A DNA stretch of 64,000 nucleotides. It comes from an uncultured Actinobaculum sp. GTDB lineage: Bacteria; Actinomycetota; Actinomycetes; Actinomycetales; Actinomycetaceae. The DNA lies in assembly GCA_938020505.1 (NCBI GenBank), contig CALIHR010000016.1, positions 11,821 through 75,820 on the forward strand, given 5' to 3'. Shown in pieces: positions 17,558 to 25,924 of this stretch (its first letter is position 1; each line of letters opens with the position of its first letter). Under the pieces are notes generated by a model. It saw only the letters and a program-made list of their open reading frames with translations. It was not told the DNA's origin and made no database searches. The position numbers and the translations under genes are program-made.

Positions 17558-18518
17558 GGCTCGCCACCCTTCGCGCGATCAAGGCAGCGACGAGGTCTTC
17601 TCGACGGACTCGCCTTTCACCCCTCATGAGAACTACCTTGGCTGCCGTCTCGGCCGCCTTGACCAGCTCCGCGTGGCTCAATCCCGCCGTGTATTCTCCC
17701 AGCTTGGCCATGCTGATCCCGGCAGCAAGAGTTCCAAGGCGTGCCTTCATCACAGCGGCTGCCTGACGTGCGTCGGGAAGCGCGTAGTCGAGAACCATGT
17801 CGAAGCGACGGAACAGCGCCTTGTCCAAGATCGTGCGGTGGTTTGTCGCAACGAGCACCAGTGACTCGGTGCTCGCCTTTTCTAGAAACACAAGAAAAGA
17901 GTTCAGAATTCGGCGAGCCTCGCCGACGTCGTTTCCGCTGCGATCGCCTCCGAGCGCATCGAACTCGTCGAAGAGGTACACCCCGCGCCGTTGCGCGACG
18001 GAATCAAAGACAAGGCGAAGCTTGCTGGAGGTCTCTCCCATAAACTTGCTCAGCAGGGTATCCAGCCTGACGGTAAACATCGGAACTTCAAGTTCGGTCG
18101 CAAACACCGCCGCCGTCATTGTCTTGCCAGTTCCCGGAGGTCCTTCCAGAAGAAGCCGATGCGCGGGAGCAAACCCGTGGTCCAAAAGGTTCTTGCGTTG
18201 CCGCTGCTCCGCAAGAACCTGTTTTATCTGCGATGTGAGCTCGGCCGACGCAACCAAGTGACGGAGACGTACATCCGGATGCGTGGCCTCCACGAGTTCG
18301 GCCAGTTCGCCGCGGGGTTGGGCCAGCATCGTGACCGTGCCGAGAGGTTCCCGCTCGCGAGATACGTCAACTGCCTTCTTGATGTCGTTTGCGAGAATAT
18401 GATGCCCGGCCTTGGCTTCGCGGGCGGCAACCTGGAGCGCGACAGAGTAGAAGCCCTCATCGTCGCCAGCTGCATGGCTGCGCACCATCGCGGCGACGTG
18501 TCGTGCTGTGCCAACCAT
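17550..18518 (-). CDS. AAA+ ATPase of an ATPase/S8-protease pair
   Basis: 322-residue AAA+ protein. An N-terminal helical part (1-115) precedes Walker A GPPGTGKT (about residue 127), Walker B VYLFDEFDALG (about 182) with the acidic catalytic residue, sensor 1 LVATNH (about 222), an arginine finger in FRRFD and a C-terminal lid. It resembles spastin/FtsH-like small ATPases encoded directly before S8 proteases. The ATG has GAGGTGA. The gene is intact although its presumed protease partner is truncated. It lies 270 bp downstream of tRNA-Ala on the same strand. I infer a former defence or stress pair; no function is proven. Confidence 0.8.
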   Translation of the reverse strand: MVGTARHVAAMVRSHAAGDDEGFYSVALQVAAREAKAGHHILANDIKKAVDVSREREPLGTVTMLAQPRGELAELVEATHPDVRLRHLVASAELTSQIKQVLAEQRQRKNLLDHGFAPAHRLLLEGPPGTGKTMTAAVFATELEVPMFTVRLDTLLSKFMGETSSKLRLVFDSVAQRRGVYLFDEFDALGGDRSGNDVGEARRILNSFLVFLEKASTESLVLVATNHRTILDKALFRRFDMVLDYALPDARQAAAVMKARLGTLAAGISMAKLGEYTAGLSHAELVKAAETAAKVVLMRGERRVRREDLVAALIARRVASLG

Positions 18519-18761
18519 GATTCACCTCATCTCGCGTAACCGCAGGTCACTAGTTGCTTTCGTTTTAACGGCCAAAGCCTGACGCCCAGAATCGCACGTT
18601 CGCGCGGCCTGCCAAGGTCGACGAGAACCGATCAAGATGGACTCCGATGGGCAACATTCTGTCCTGACCAACGAAAAACGCAGAGAGTTAAACGGAATAA
18701 ATGCCGTTGTCCGCTTTCAAAAACGGCGGCACACCTGCAGAGATTTAAGGCGGCGGAACTG

Positions 18762-18789
18762 CACTAGTTTTATATGAGAGAAACTAGTG
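18762..18789 (-). terminator. hairpin immediately after tRNA-Ala
   Basis: CACTAGTTT and AAACTAGTG form a perfect 9-bp inverted repeat with a 10-nt loop, starting at the last two bases of the tRNA gene. There is no strong U-run, so it may act in tRNA 3'-end processing or termination, or represent an attachment-site core. Confidence 0.5.
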
Positions 18790-18860
18790 GAGCTAAGGGG
18801 ATTCGAACCCCTGACCTCTTCCATGCCATGGAAGCGCGCTACCAACTGCGCCATAGCCCC
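18788..18860 (-). tRNA. tRNA-Ala (anticodon GGC)
   Basis: 73-nt cloverleaf: acceptor GGGGCTA pairs with TAGCTCC plus discriminator A; D-arm GGCGCAGTTGGTAGCGC; anticodon stem CTTCC/GGAAG with loop ATGGCAT, giving anticodon GGC; T-arm GGGGTTCGAATCCCC. CCA is not encoded. It is downstream of the rsfS-phosphatase genes, as often in actinobacteria, and next to the transferred ATPase/protease genes. Confidence 0.97.
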
Positions 18861-18919
18861 AAGCGGACTCCTCAATATTACGGACTCCCCCGATGCTTGG
18901 CAAATCACGGTTAGGAGAC

Positions 18920-19001
18920 GCCGCTCACGAACGGGCCGCACTCGCTCACGAACGGACCTCGCCCGCATGCAGACAGGCCTCATCGCTCACGGACAGGCCT
19001 C
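18920..19001. repeat. four ~21-bp tandem units
   Basis: CGCTCACGAACGG occurs at 18922 and again 21 bp later, and two further units (CCGCATGCAGACAGGCCT, CGCTCACGGACAGGCCT) follow at about 20-bp steps. The array begins 60 bp from the tRNA 5' end and ends in the stop codon of the phosphatase gene. Confidence 0.65.
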
Positions 19002-19641
19002 ACTGCGTGGGCGTGCGAACCTCGTCGGATTTGCCCACGCCCACGTTGTAAGCGGCGATGCGCCAGGCCGGCGGGCCCGCCCGCAAGGGCTCCAGGATCG
19101 CCCAGTTGCAATTGGACATCACTTTCAAGCCCATCCATTCGCCGGGCGCCTCGCCCAAAAGCGAGATCGTTGCGAGTTTGATGGCTGCGCCGTGGGAAGC
19201 CACCACGAGGGTCCCGTCCGTCTTGGCCGCCCAGTCTTCGATCGCCCGGCTCGCCCGACGGCCGACGTCGGCCTGCCGTTCGGCGCCCACTCCCTCAGGT
19301 TCCTTGGCCTGCCGCCAGGCGCGGTACTGCTCGGGGTACCTCTCTTCGATCTCCTCCCCCGTCAGCCCCTCGAAAAGTCCGAAGGAACGTTCCTTGAGAC
19401 GGTCGTCCGCCTCGACGTCGACGCCGACGACGGCCGAAAGCGCTTCGGCGGTCTGCCGCGCCCGGGCGAGCGGCGAGGAGACGATAAGCGAGGGTTCAAG
19501 CGGCGCGAGGGCCGCCGCCGCCTCGCGCGCCTGCCGCAAGCCCGCGTCGTTGAGGGGAAAGTCCCTGGCTCCTTGGATCCTCCCCGTGAGATTCATGTCG
19601 GTCTGGCCGTGGCGCCACAGGACCACCCGCGAAGCGCTCAT
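19000..19641 (-). CDS. histidine phosphatase (phosphoglycerate mutase-like)
   Basis: 213-residue member of the histidine phosphatase superfamily. The phosphorylated histidine is in WRHGQTDMN (residues 9-17), the second Arg in SSPLARARQTAEAL (about 55-68) and the second catalytic His in VVASHGAAI (about 148). It overlaps rsfS by 4 bp and is translated from the ATGA junction. In many actinobacteria the gene after rsfS encodes such a phosphatase; proposed substrates include glucosyl-3-phosphoglycerate, which is not shown here. Confidence 0.9.
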   Translation of the reverse strand: MSASRVVLWRHGQTDMNLTGRIQGARDFPLNDAGLRQAREAAAALAPLEPSLIVSSPLARARQTAEALSAVVGVDVEADDRLKERSFGLFEGLTGEEIEERYPEQYRAWRQAKEPEGVGAERQADVGRRASRAIEDWAAKTDGTLVVASHGAAIKLATISLLGEAPGEWMGLKVMSNCNWAILEPLRAGPPAWRIAAYNVGVGKSDEVRTPTQ

Positions 19642-20009
19642 GCCCGGGGCGCTTCGACCGAAAGGCCGATGCTCGGACAGTCGGCCCAGAGGCGCTCCAG
19701 CGCGTAGAACTCGCGATCTTCATCTTGTTGGACGTGAACCACGAGGTCGCCGTAGTCGACGAGCACCCAGTGGCCCTCGTCGAACCCTTCGCGTCGCTTT
19801 CGACGGACTCCGGCTTTGAGCAACGCTTCGTCGATCGCATCGACGAGAGACCTCACCTGCCGGTCGCTCGATCCGGAGACGACGAGGAACACTTCCGTGA
19901 GCACAAGCCGCTCGGAGACGTCAATCGCTGCAATGGTCGTCGGTTTGAGCTCGGCCGCGGCCCGGGCGGCTGTTCTCGCCCACTCCAATGACTCTTCGGA
20001 CGCCGCCAC
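19638..20009 (-). CDS. rsfS: ribosome silencing factor RsfS
   Basis: 123-residue RsfS/Iojap protein, which binds ribosomal protein L14 and blocks subunit joining when nutrients are low. Visible are the DVSERLVLTEVFLVVSGSSDRQVRSLVDAIDEAL core, the REGFDEGHWVLVDYGDLVVHV strand pair and FYALERLWAD at the end, all standard for the family. I chose the GTG at 20009 because it follows the preceding gene's TGA by one base, which suggests coupling; a TTG at 20036 is the alternative. Confidence 0.92.
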   Translation of the reverse strand: MAASEESLEWARTAARAAAELKPTTIAAIDVSERLVLTEVFLVVSGSSDRQVRSLVDAIDEALLKAGVRRKRREGFDEGHWVLVDYGDLVVHVQQDEDREFYALERLWADCPSIGLSVEAPRA

Positions 20010-20010
20010 A

Positions 20011-21372
20011 TCACACCCCGAAACAGGGCGGGGCAACTGTCGCCGCGGCCTCTAGCGCGGGCTGCGCGTCACCGCCGGAGGCGACGAAGTTGCGGACGAT
20101 GAGGCCGACGGCGAGGCCGACCAGCAGGCCAATGAGAATCGCCACGATCGTCATGAGCCATCCGCGGGGCTTCTCATCCTCCTCGGCGATGTCTCCCAGC
20201 TGCTCCTCGTACTCGCTCTCGGCCGCCGCCGGACCGGCTTCGGGATCGATGGACCTCACCTCGCCGGCGGGGCTGGGGACGGGCGCGAAATCGGAATACT
20301 TCTCCTCGCCGCCAGGCTCGCTTTCGCGCCGCAGCCTCTCCAGCAAAGGCGCCTTGAGCGAGGCCCGCGGATCGTACTGCTCCTCGGCCGCGGGGCGGGG
20401 CGGGGCGGACTCACCCTCGTTCGCCTCCGGGAAACGGCTGGTCTGGCGGTCCTTGGTGTCGGGGCCTTCGGTTGCGCCGACCCCGCCGCCGTCGAAACGG
20501 GAAAAGACGGAACTGCGCCCGGCGGCGTCGAACGCCTCCGACCCGTCCTCACGAGAGGCCGTCGGATTGGCGAAAGCTTGAGTCGTCGCATTCGCCGTCG
20601 GAGCGCTGGGCGCCGGCTGGGCCGCGCTCGGGATCGACTGAGTCGGACTACTCGGCGGCGTCGGCTGAATCGTTCCCGTCGTCGATTGGTGCGAGCTCGG
20701 CTGGTTCCGGAACGGCGTGCCTGCCTGGGAGCGGCTGTCCGCCGACCTGTCCAGCCCCTTAGGCGCTTCCTGCGGCGCTTCGGGGGCGACGCTGGCAAAA
20801 GACCCGGTCCTCTCGGGCAAAGCGGCCGAATCCGCGCCCGGCTTCTGAGCCCCTGGGACGGGCAAGCCGCCGGGCCCGCCTGACGCGCCTTTGCCGCTCT
20901 TGTCGTCGGGCCCTGCCGGCCAGCGGCCCTCGACGAGCCCGACCTCCGCCGCGGCCACCGTCGCGACGGGGGTGATGTTGCCCGTCGTGGAAAATCCCTC
21001 CGCGGGGGCCGCATGCCCGCCGTGATGCGTCGAAGTCCTGCTTGAATCCACATGCGACGCCCTCGACGCCGGCTCGTGTGCGCTGCCGGCCCTCTCGGGA
21101 ATCGCCGACGGGAAACGTCCGTGCGCGCCGACGCCCTCCGTCGAACCGCCCGTGGAAGCGGTCTTTCCATGTCCGTCGGAAGCCGAGCTTCCGGAATCTT
21201 CTCGCGTCAGCCCCGCCTCGCGTTCACGCATCTCCTTGCGCGTCAGGCGCTTGAGACGTATCTCCGCGGTGGGGGTGAGATCGTCAAGTGGGGACGCGCC
21301 GTCTAGGATCGGCGCAAGAAGGCCCTTTGCCCTCATTTCGCGCCGTGACATCCTCGGCTGTTCGTCACTCAT
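20011..21372 (-). CDS. large disordered protein with one C-terminal transmembrane helix
   Basis: 453 residues. The N-terminus (MSDEQPRMSRREMRAKGLLAP and LTRKEMREREAG) is basic. Residues ~60-370 are low-complexity Pro/Ser/Ala/Gly/Thr, and one hydrophobic helix (WLMTIVAILIGLLVGLAVGLIV) lies near residue 405 followed by a short outside tail. Proteins of this layout are common between nadD and rsfS in Actinomycetaceae, without known function. The single late helix suggests anchoring with the disordered part in the cytoplasm. The next gene, rsfS, is coupled to it. Confidence 0.75.
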   Translation of the reverse strand: MSDEQPRMSRREMRAKGLLAPILDGASPLDDLTPTAEIRLKRLTRKEMREREAGLTREDSGSSASDGHGKTASTGGSTEGVGAHGRFPSAIPERAGSAHEPASRASHVDSSRTSTHHGGHAAPAEGFSTTGNITPVATVAAAEVGLVEGRWPAGPDDKSGKGASGGPGGLPVPGAQKPGADSAALPERTGSFASVAPEAPQEAPKGLDRSADSRSQAGTPFRNQPSSHQSTTGTIQPTPPSSPTQSIPSAAQPAPSAPTANATTQAFANPTASREDGSEAFDAAGRSSVFSRFDGGGVGATEGPDTKDRQTSRFPEANEGESAPPRPAAEEQYDPRASLKAPLLERLRRESEPGGEEKYSDFAPVPSPAGEVRSIDPEAGPAAAESEYEEQLGDIAEEDEKPRGWLMTIVAILIGLLVGLAVGLIVRNFVASGGDAQPALEAAATVAPPCFGV

Positions 21373-21521
21373 ACATATTCCTTCCCGCTGCCCTGGGCGG
21401 CGTTTATCCCGACGCCAACGCCTCAGAGACGTCGTTCAAGGGTTTCAGTTTATCCGACTGACGCGGATATTCCGACTTTACATCGGCGTTTCGCCCAAAC
21501 CTTTGCCAGGTTTCCCACACG

Positions 21522-22154
21522 TCAGCCTGCCTTGTAGAGCCGATACTTGGCAATGTACTGAACCACGCCGTCGGGGACGAGATACCACGGCTGAACGCCA
21601 GAAGCCACGCGCGCGCGGCAATCCGTGGAAGAAATCGCCATGGCCGGCACCTCCATCAGCGTAATCCCCTCGGGAGGAAGACCCGCCGTGTCCAACTGGT
21701 GTCCGGCCCGCGTCACGCCTACGAAATGAGCCATAGACCACAGCTCGTCCGAGTCTTTCCATTCAAGGATCTGCGGGAGCACGTCGGCGCCCGTGATAAA
21801 GAAAAAATCCGCGTCGGGGTAAGCCTTTCGCAGATCGCGAAGGGTGTCGATCGTGTACGTCGTCCCGCCGCGCTCGATGTCGACGCGGGAAACCGAAAAC
21901 CGCGGATTCGAAGCCGTCGCGATGACCGCCATCAAATAACGGTGCTCCGCCAACGTCACCTTTCGGTCGCGTTTGTACGGCTGCCTGCCGGTGGGCACGA
22001 AAACGACCTCGTCCAGGTTGAAGACGCTCAGCACCTCCGAAGCCGCAACCAGATGCCCGTGGTGAATGGGGTCGAACGTCCCGCCCATTATCCCGATGCG
22101 CCTTTTCTTTCCGGGGACGACGTCGATGGGGACCTGAACGTCGGTCTTAGGCAC
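21522..22154 (-). CDS. nadD: nicotinate-nucleotide adenylyltransferase
   Basis: 210-residue NadD, joining nicotinate mononucleotide with ATP in NAD synthesis. The nucleotidyltransferase signature is IGIMGGTFDPIHHGHLV (HxGH-type), followed by VVFVPTGRQPYKRD, the FITGADVLPQILEWKDSDEL segment, and the C-terminal ISSTDCRARV motif equal to ISSTxIR. The start GTG at 22154 has AAGAAGG at ideal distance; ATGs at 22223 and further upstream are in frame but have weaker ribosome sites and would add a basic tail. It is the first gene of the rsfS cluster. Confidence 0.92.
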   Translation of the reverse strand: MPKTDVQVPIDVVPGKKRRIGIMGGTFDPIHHGHLVAASEVLSVFNLDEVVFVPTGRQPYKRDRKVTLAEHRYLMAVIATASNPRFSVSRVDIERGGTTYTIDTLRDLRKAYPDADFFFITGADVLPQILEWKDSDELWSMAHFVGVTRAGHQLDTAGLPPEGITLMEVPAMAISSTDCRARVASGVQPWYLVPDGVVQYIAKYRLYKAG

Positions 22155-22380
22155 GGCCGCCTTCTTTCGCCTTCGACGCGAAAACCGCCTCCACGGCCCT
22201 TCGCGTCGCGCCTCCGTTTGCATATGCCATGTACGAAAGCCTACGCCGCTCCGCTTCTTTTCTCTCTCCGTCGATTCCGCTGCTAGCGCATAGCTGCAAG
22301 GCGCCCGCGCACCGGGGAATAGGGTGGACGGAGGCAACGTTGACTCCTCCGTACAGGACCTAAACGAAAGGCAACAGGCA

Positions 22381-22740
22381 ATGGCAACTCAAGCCGTCAC
22401 GATCGACAACTTCAACGACACGATCAAGGAGGGAATCGTCCTTCTCGACTTCTGGGCATCGTGGTGCGGCCCGTGCCGTCAGTTCGCACCCGTTTTCGAG
22501 GCGGCTTCGGAGGCCCATCCCGACGTCGTATTCGGCAAAGTCGACACCGAGGACCAGCAGGCGCTCGCCGGCGAATTCGGAATCACCTCGATTCCCACGG
22601 TCATGGCCTTCCGCGACGGCGTCCGCGTTTTCTCTCAGGCGGGAGCCCTTCCCAAGGCTTCCCTCGAGGACCTCATCAAGCAGGTCGAGGAGCTCGACAT
22701 GGACGAGGTGCGCGCCAAGATCAACGAAATGAAGGGCTGA
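22381..22740 (+). CDS. trxA: thioredoxin
   Basis: 119-residue cytoplasmic thioredoxin with the active site WCGPC (residues 29-33), preceded by LLDFWAS and followed by the cis-Pro loop TSIPTVMAFRDG (about 70-81). The C-terminus is extended by an acidic helix (ELDMDEVRAKINEMKG). It stands alone, divergent from nadD, with a strong hairpin just after its stop. No thioredoxin reductase is adjacent. Confidence 0.95.
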   Translation: MATQAVTIDNFNDTIKEGIVLLDFWASWCGPCRQFAPVFEAASEAHPDVVFGKVDTEDQQALAGEFGITSIPTVMAFRDGVRVFSQAGALPKASLEDLIKQVEELDMDEVRAKINEMKG

Positions 22741-22760
22741 GCGGCCTTTGCGCATCCTTG

Positions 22761-22789
22761 GGGGCGGTCGGCGATGTGCCGGCCGCCCC
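22761..22789 (+). terminator. strong GC hairpin after the thioredoxin gene
   Basis: GGGGCGGTCGGC and GCCGGCCGCCCC pair over 12 bp with one mismatch and a 5-nt loop (GATGT), 20 bp after the stop. There is no real T-run, typical of actinobacterial hairpin terminators. Confidence 0.55.
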
Positions 22790-22883
22790 TCGTTCAAGCC
22801 GATCACGCCAAACCGGCTCACACCGCAGAACCGGTTCACGGCCCCTCGAGACGGCGTCGCTTAGCTTCGAAGCGGCCCGCGTG

Positions 22884-23801
22884 TCACGCGGCCTCAATCT
22901 GGGCGCGCGCGGTTAGAAGCGGGACGACGCCGCGTATGAGCGAGGCGAGATCCGTGGGAAGCGAGGCTGGAAGAAAGATGAGGCCGTCGGCCGCCCCCGT
23001 GCCGATCCAGCGCTCGAACGCGTCGGCGACGTCGGACACCGTGCCCACAACGGAAGCCTTCCCCTCGAAGAGGGGGGCTCCGACCATGTCTGCGACGAGG
23101 AGCGCGCGCTCGTTGGCCGCCCTCATCGACCCGGATATCACGATTCCCAGTTCCCCGAGGACCCTCACGCTCCGCCCGTTGGACGCCGCGAGCTCCCGAA
23201 GTTCCGAGCGAATGCCGCGCGCCCGCTCGAGGTTGTCGGTGCGAACGCGCACCCCGTCTGCGAAGGCGGCCAGCGCTCCGAGGGAGATCGCGTCGGCGAC
23301 CTCGGCGTCGAGTTGCACGTTCACGGGCATTCCGTTTGCGGCTATCTCCTCGGCCAGCTGCGCAATGCCGTCGAGATCGCTTTCCTCCGTCACTTCGACC
23401 GTCGGCGCTGCGTGTTCGCCGTGCTGGGCGAGAATCCCTATCCCCTCTCGCGACACCGCGGCTTCCGCCGGGATCTGGACGCTGACGTTCCCCGCATGCT
23501 GACTGAGCAGGCGAGCGGCCACCCGGGCGGCGTCGAGCTGATTCGCGTTGTCGGACCGGGTGCGAAAGGTGGCGTCGAAGCAAACGAAGTCAATCCCGCC
23601 GCGCGTCGCGGCCTGGGCGCACGAGGCTATTCTCGGATAGCTCGCGTACTCGACGGGCATCTCGTTTCCGAGCGCGGCTGCGAACGTCTCCGTTGCGACG
23701 GCGCCAAGAAGCGAGAGATCGACGCCCATGACGGCCTCGGCGACGCTCTCCGCGGAGGCGTCGTCCAGTTCCGACTCTTTCGTTGCAAGGCTAATTGTCA
23801 T
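22884..23801 (-). CDS. luciferase-like (LLM class) flavin-dependent oxidoreductase, shortened
   Basis: 305 residues. Sequence such as FAAALGNEMPVEYASYPRIASCAQAATRGGIDFVCFDATF and LDAARVAARLLSQHAGNVSVQIPAEAA, and the ending LIRGVVPLLTARAQIE, follows the NtaA/SnaA-type TIM-barrel monooxygenase pattern. It is clearly shorter than usual (about 330-450) and lacks recognisable FMN-phosphate-binding loops, so catalysis is doubtful. The ATG at 23801 has AAAGGAAA; the longer frame has no ribosome site. It lies convergent to the thioredoxin gene. Assignment is moderate. Confidence 0.55.
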   Translation of the reverse strand: MTISLATKESELDDASAESVAEAVMGVDLSLLGAVATETFAAALGNEMPVEYASYPRIASCAQAATRGGIDFVCFDATFRTRSDNANQLDAARVAARLLSQHAGNVSVQIPAEAAVSREGIGILAQHGEHAAPTVEVTEESDLDGIAQLAEEIAANGMPVNVQLDAEVADAISLGALAAFADGVRVRTDNLERARGIRSELRELAASNGRSVRVLGELGIVISGSMRAANERALLVADMVGAPLFEGKASVVGTVSDVADAFERWIGTGAADGLIFLPASLPTDLASLIRGVVPLLTARAQIEAA

Positions 23802-24043
23802 GACAATTTCCTTTTGCGCTCTCGATCCTTCGAGGTCCGGCCGACACCGGGGATCAAGCGACGCCGCAAGAACGCGAAGGCGCCCGATCGCCAACGCTCG
23901 AAACCATGCCCGCATCCGGGCAAAGGTTCAAACGTTTAACCTACGAGCAAGTAAAACAGCCTTGTGTCCACATGGCAAGACCTTGGGCCGCAATGTGGAA
24001 GTTCTCACGCATTATAACAATGTAGCATTGCAAAAACTGCGGT

Positions 24044-25549
24044 TTATCGCTCAGGATCGGTCCATAATCCCGACTCGCGCTCCGCCTGCAATTCTTCCCG
24101 CGCCTGCGCCTTCGCGTCCATGCGGTCGTGGTAGGCGGCCTTGCGCTCTTTTCGCGAAGCCCGGGTGCGCTCCTCGAAGCGAAGGTCCGTCCCCCGCGGG
24201 CCCAAAAGCTCCGCTCCGGTCTGCATCGACGGCTCCCAGTCGAAAATGTATCCGGAATCCTCGGGGCCGACCACAACTGTCGCACCGGCCTGCGCCCCGG
24301 CTTTCACGAGGGCGTCTTCGATGCCGAGCGCGTTGAGGCGGTCCGCGAGATAGCCGACTGCCTCGTCGTTGTCGAAATCCGTCTGGCGGACCCATCTTTC
24401 GGGCTTGTCGCCGCGCACAACAAAGAAGTCCTCGCCGTTCTTCGTCCTCCGCGAGAGGGTGAAGGAGCTTCCGCGCCCCTTGGCGCGAACCTCGACCCGC
24501 GGCCTCGACTCGACGGGGACAAACTTGCGGGCCTGCGCCACCGCCGCAGCCAGAGCGAAGGAGAGCTCACGCAAACCCGTGTGCGCCACGGCGGAGACGA
24601 TGAAGACCGGATAGCCGGAGAGCTCGGGGAGCACGAATTCCGCCAGCTCTTTCGCCTCGGGGACGTCGGCCTTGTTGAGAACGACGATGCGGGGCCTGTC
24701 TGCGAGCGGAACTCGCCCCTCTTCCTGAGGCAGACGTCGGGCGTATGCGGCCAGCTCCGACTCGATGGTCGCCAGGTCGGAGAGCGGATCGCGCCCCGGC
24801 TCGAACGTGGCGCAGTCGAGGACGTGGACGATCACCGAACAGCGCTCAATGTGCCTGAGGAATTCGAGCCCCAGGCCCTTTCCGTCGGATGCGCCCGGAA
24901 TGAGCCCCGGAACGTCGGCTATCGTGTAGCGTTCGTCTCCGGCCTGCACGACGCCGAGGTTGGGGACGAGCGTGGTGAACGGATAGTCGGCGATCTTCGG
25001 GCGCGCGGCCGACATCGCGGCGATGAGCGAGGACTTTCCCGCGCTCGGGAAGCCGACAAGCGCGACGTCGGCGACGGATTTGAGCTCTAGGACGACCTCG
25101 CCTTCCTCACCCTCGTCTCCGAGAAGGGCAAATCCCGGCGCCTTGCGCTTGGGCGAGGCGAGTGCCGCGTTCCCCAGGCCCCCTTGGCCGCCGCGGGCCG
25201 CGACGAATCGCTGCCCCGGCTCGACGAGGTCGGCCAGGACTTCGCCGTCGGCCCCCTTCACGACCGTCCCGACGGGAACTTTGAGCACCCGGTCTTCGCC
25301 GTTGCGGCCAGATCGCATGTCGCCGGCGCCCGGCGTCCCAGAGGGGGCTTTCTGATGGGGGGCGTGGTGGTATGTGAGGAGGGTTGTCTCCTGGGGGTCG
25401 GCTTCGACGACGACGTCGCCTCCCCGCCCTCCGTTCGCGCCGTCGGGCCCGCCCAGAGGCTTGAATTTCTCTCGACGCACCGATACGCATCCGTTTCCGC
25501 CGTCGCCCGCCTTGACGTGCAGCGTCACGTGATCGACGAAGCTGGCCAT
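24044..25549 (-). CDS. obg: GTPase Obg/CgtA
   Basis: 501-residue ribosome-associated GTPase. The glycine-rich Obg domain occupies residues 1-160 (HVKAGDGGNGCVSVRREKF at the start). The G domain has G1 GFPSAGKSS (about residue 168), G2/G3 YPFTTL and DVPGLI, and G4 VVLNKAD. A C-terminal OCT domain follows around 350-430, then a charged tail. Needed for large-subunit assembly. It follows rpmA in the classic rplU-rpmA-obg order, but with a terminator-like hairpin between. Start has AGGAGGGGAG. Confidence 0.96.
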   Translation of the reverse strand: MASFVDHVTLHVKAGDGGNGCVSVRREKFKPLGGPDGANGGRGGDVVVEADPQETTLLTYHHAPHQKAPSGTPGAGDMRSGRNGEDRVLKVPVGTVVKGADGEVLADLVEPGQRFVAARGGQGGLGNAALASPKRKAPGFALLGDEGEEGEVVLELKSVADVALVGFPSAGKSSLIAAMSAARPKIADYPFTTLVPNLGVVQAGDERYTIADVPGLIPGASDGKGLGLEFLRHIERCSVIVHVLDCATFEPGRDPLSDLATIESELAAYARRLPQEEGRVPLADRPRIVVLNKADVPEAKELAEFVLPELSGYPVFIVSAVAHTGLRELSFALAAAVAQARKFVPVESRPRVEVRAKGRGSSFTLSRRTKNGEDFFVVRGDKPERWVRQTDFDNDEAVGYLADRLNALGIEDALVKAGAQAGATVVVGPEDSGYIFDWEPSMQTGAELLGPRGTDLRFEERTRASRKERKAAYHDRMDAKAQAREELQAERESGLWTDPER

Positions 25550-25578
25550 CTCCCCTCCTATGCAAAAGAGCCTACGTG

Positions 25579-25610
25579 AAAAAGGGGCGGAAGGACGTGC
25601 CTTCCACCCC
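25579..25610 (-). terminator. rho-independent terminator after rpmA
   Basis: On the minus strand GGGGTGGAAGG, a 5-nt loop and CCTTCCGCCCC are followed by TTTTT (plus-strand A-run at 25579-25583). It lies between rpmA and obg, so obg probably depends on read-through or its own promoter. Confidence 0.75.
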
Positions 25611-25627
25611 TATTCGCTCGATTGTTT

Positions 25628-25885
25628 TCAGGCCTCCGCAGCGACGATGTCGATGACCTTGCGGTCGCGACGGGTGCCGAACTTGACGTGACCGGCGGCG
25701 AGTGCGAAAAGCGTGTCGTCCCTGCCGCGCCCCACGTTGACTCCCGGATGGAAGTGAGTGCCGCGCTGGCGGACGATGATTTCGCCCGCGTTCACGAGCT
25801 GGCCGCCGAAACGCTTGACGCCGAGGCGCTGGGCGTTGGAATCGCGGCCGTTGCGGGAGGAGCTGGCGCCCTTCTTATGTGCCAT
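25628..25885 (-). CDS. rpmA: 50S ribosomal protein L27
   Basis: 85 residues, full length: MAHKKGASSSRNGRDSNAQR at the N-terminus, whose flexible tail reaches the peptidyl-transferase centre, then LGVKRFGGQLVNAGEIIVRQRGTHFHPG and the VGRGRDDTLFAL turn. No Firmicute-type cleavable extension. Follows rplU after 40 bp. Confidence 0.98.
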   Translation of the reverse strand: MAHKKGASSSRNGRDSNAQRLGVKRFGGQLVNAGEIIVRQRGTHFHPGVNVGRGRDDTLFALAAGHVKFGTRRDRKVIDIVAAEA

Positions 25886-25924
25886 CTCGAAAACCTGCCT
25901 TCTAAATAACGTTGGGTGAAAAGG

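Noticed and set aside
16472..18860. Direct-repeat att sites flanking the ATPase/protease island
   Set aside because: No second copy of the tRNA-Ala 3' end and no integrase could be found in this window.
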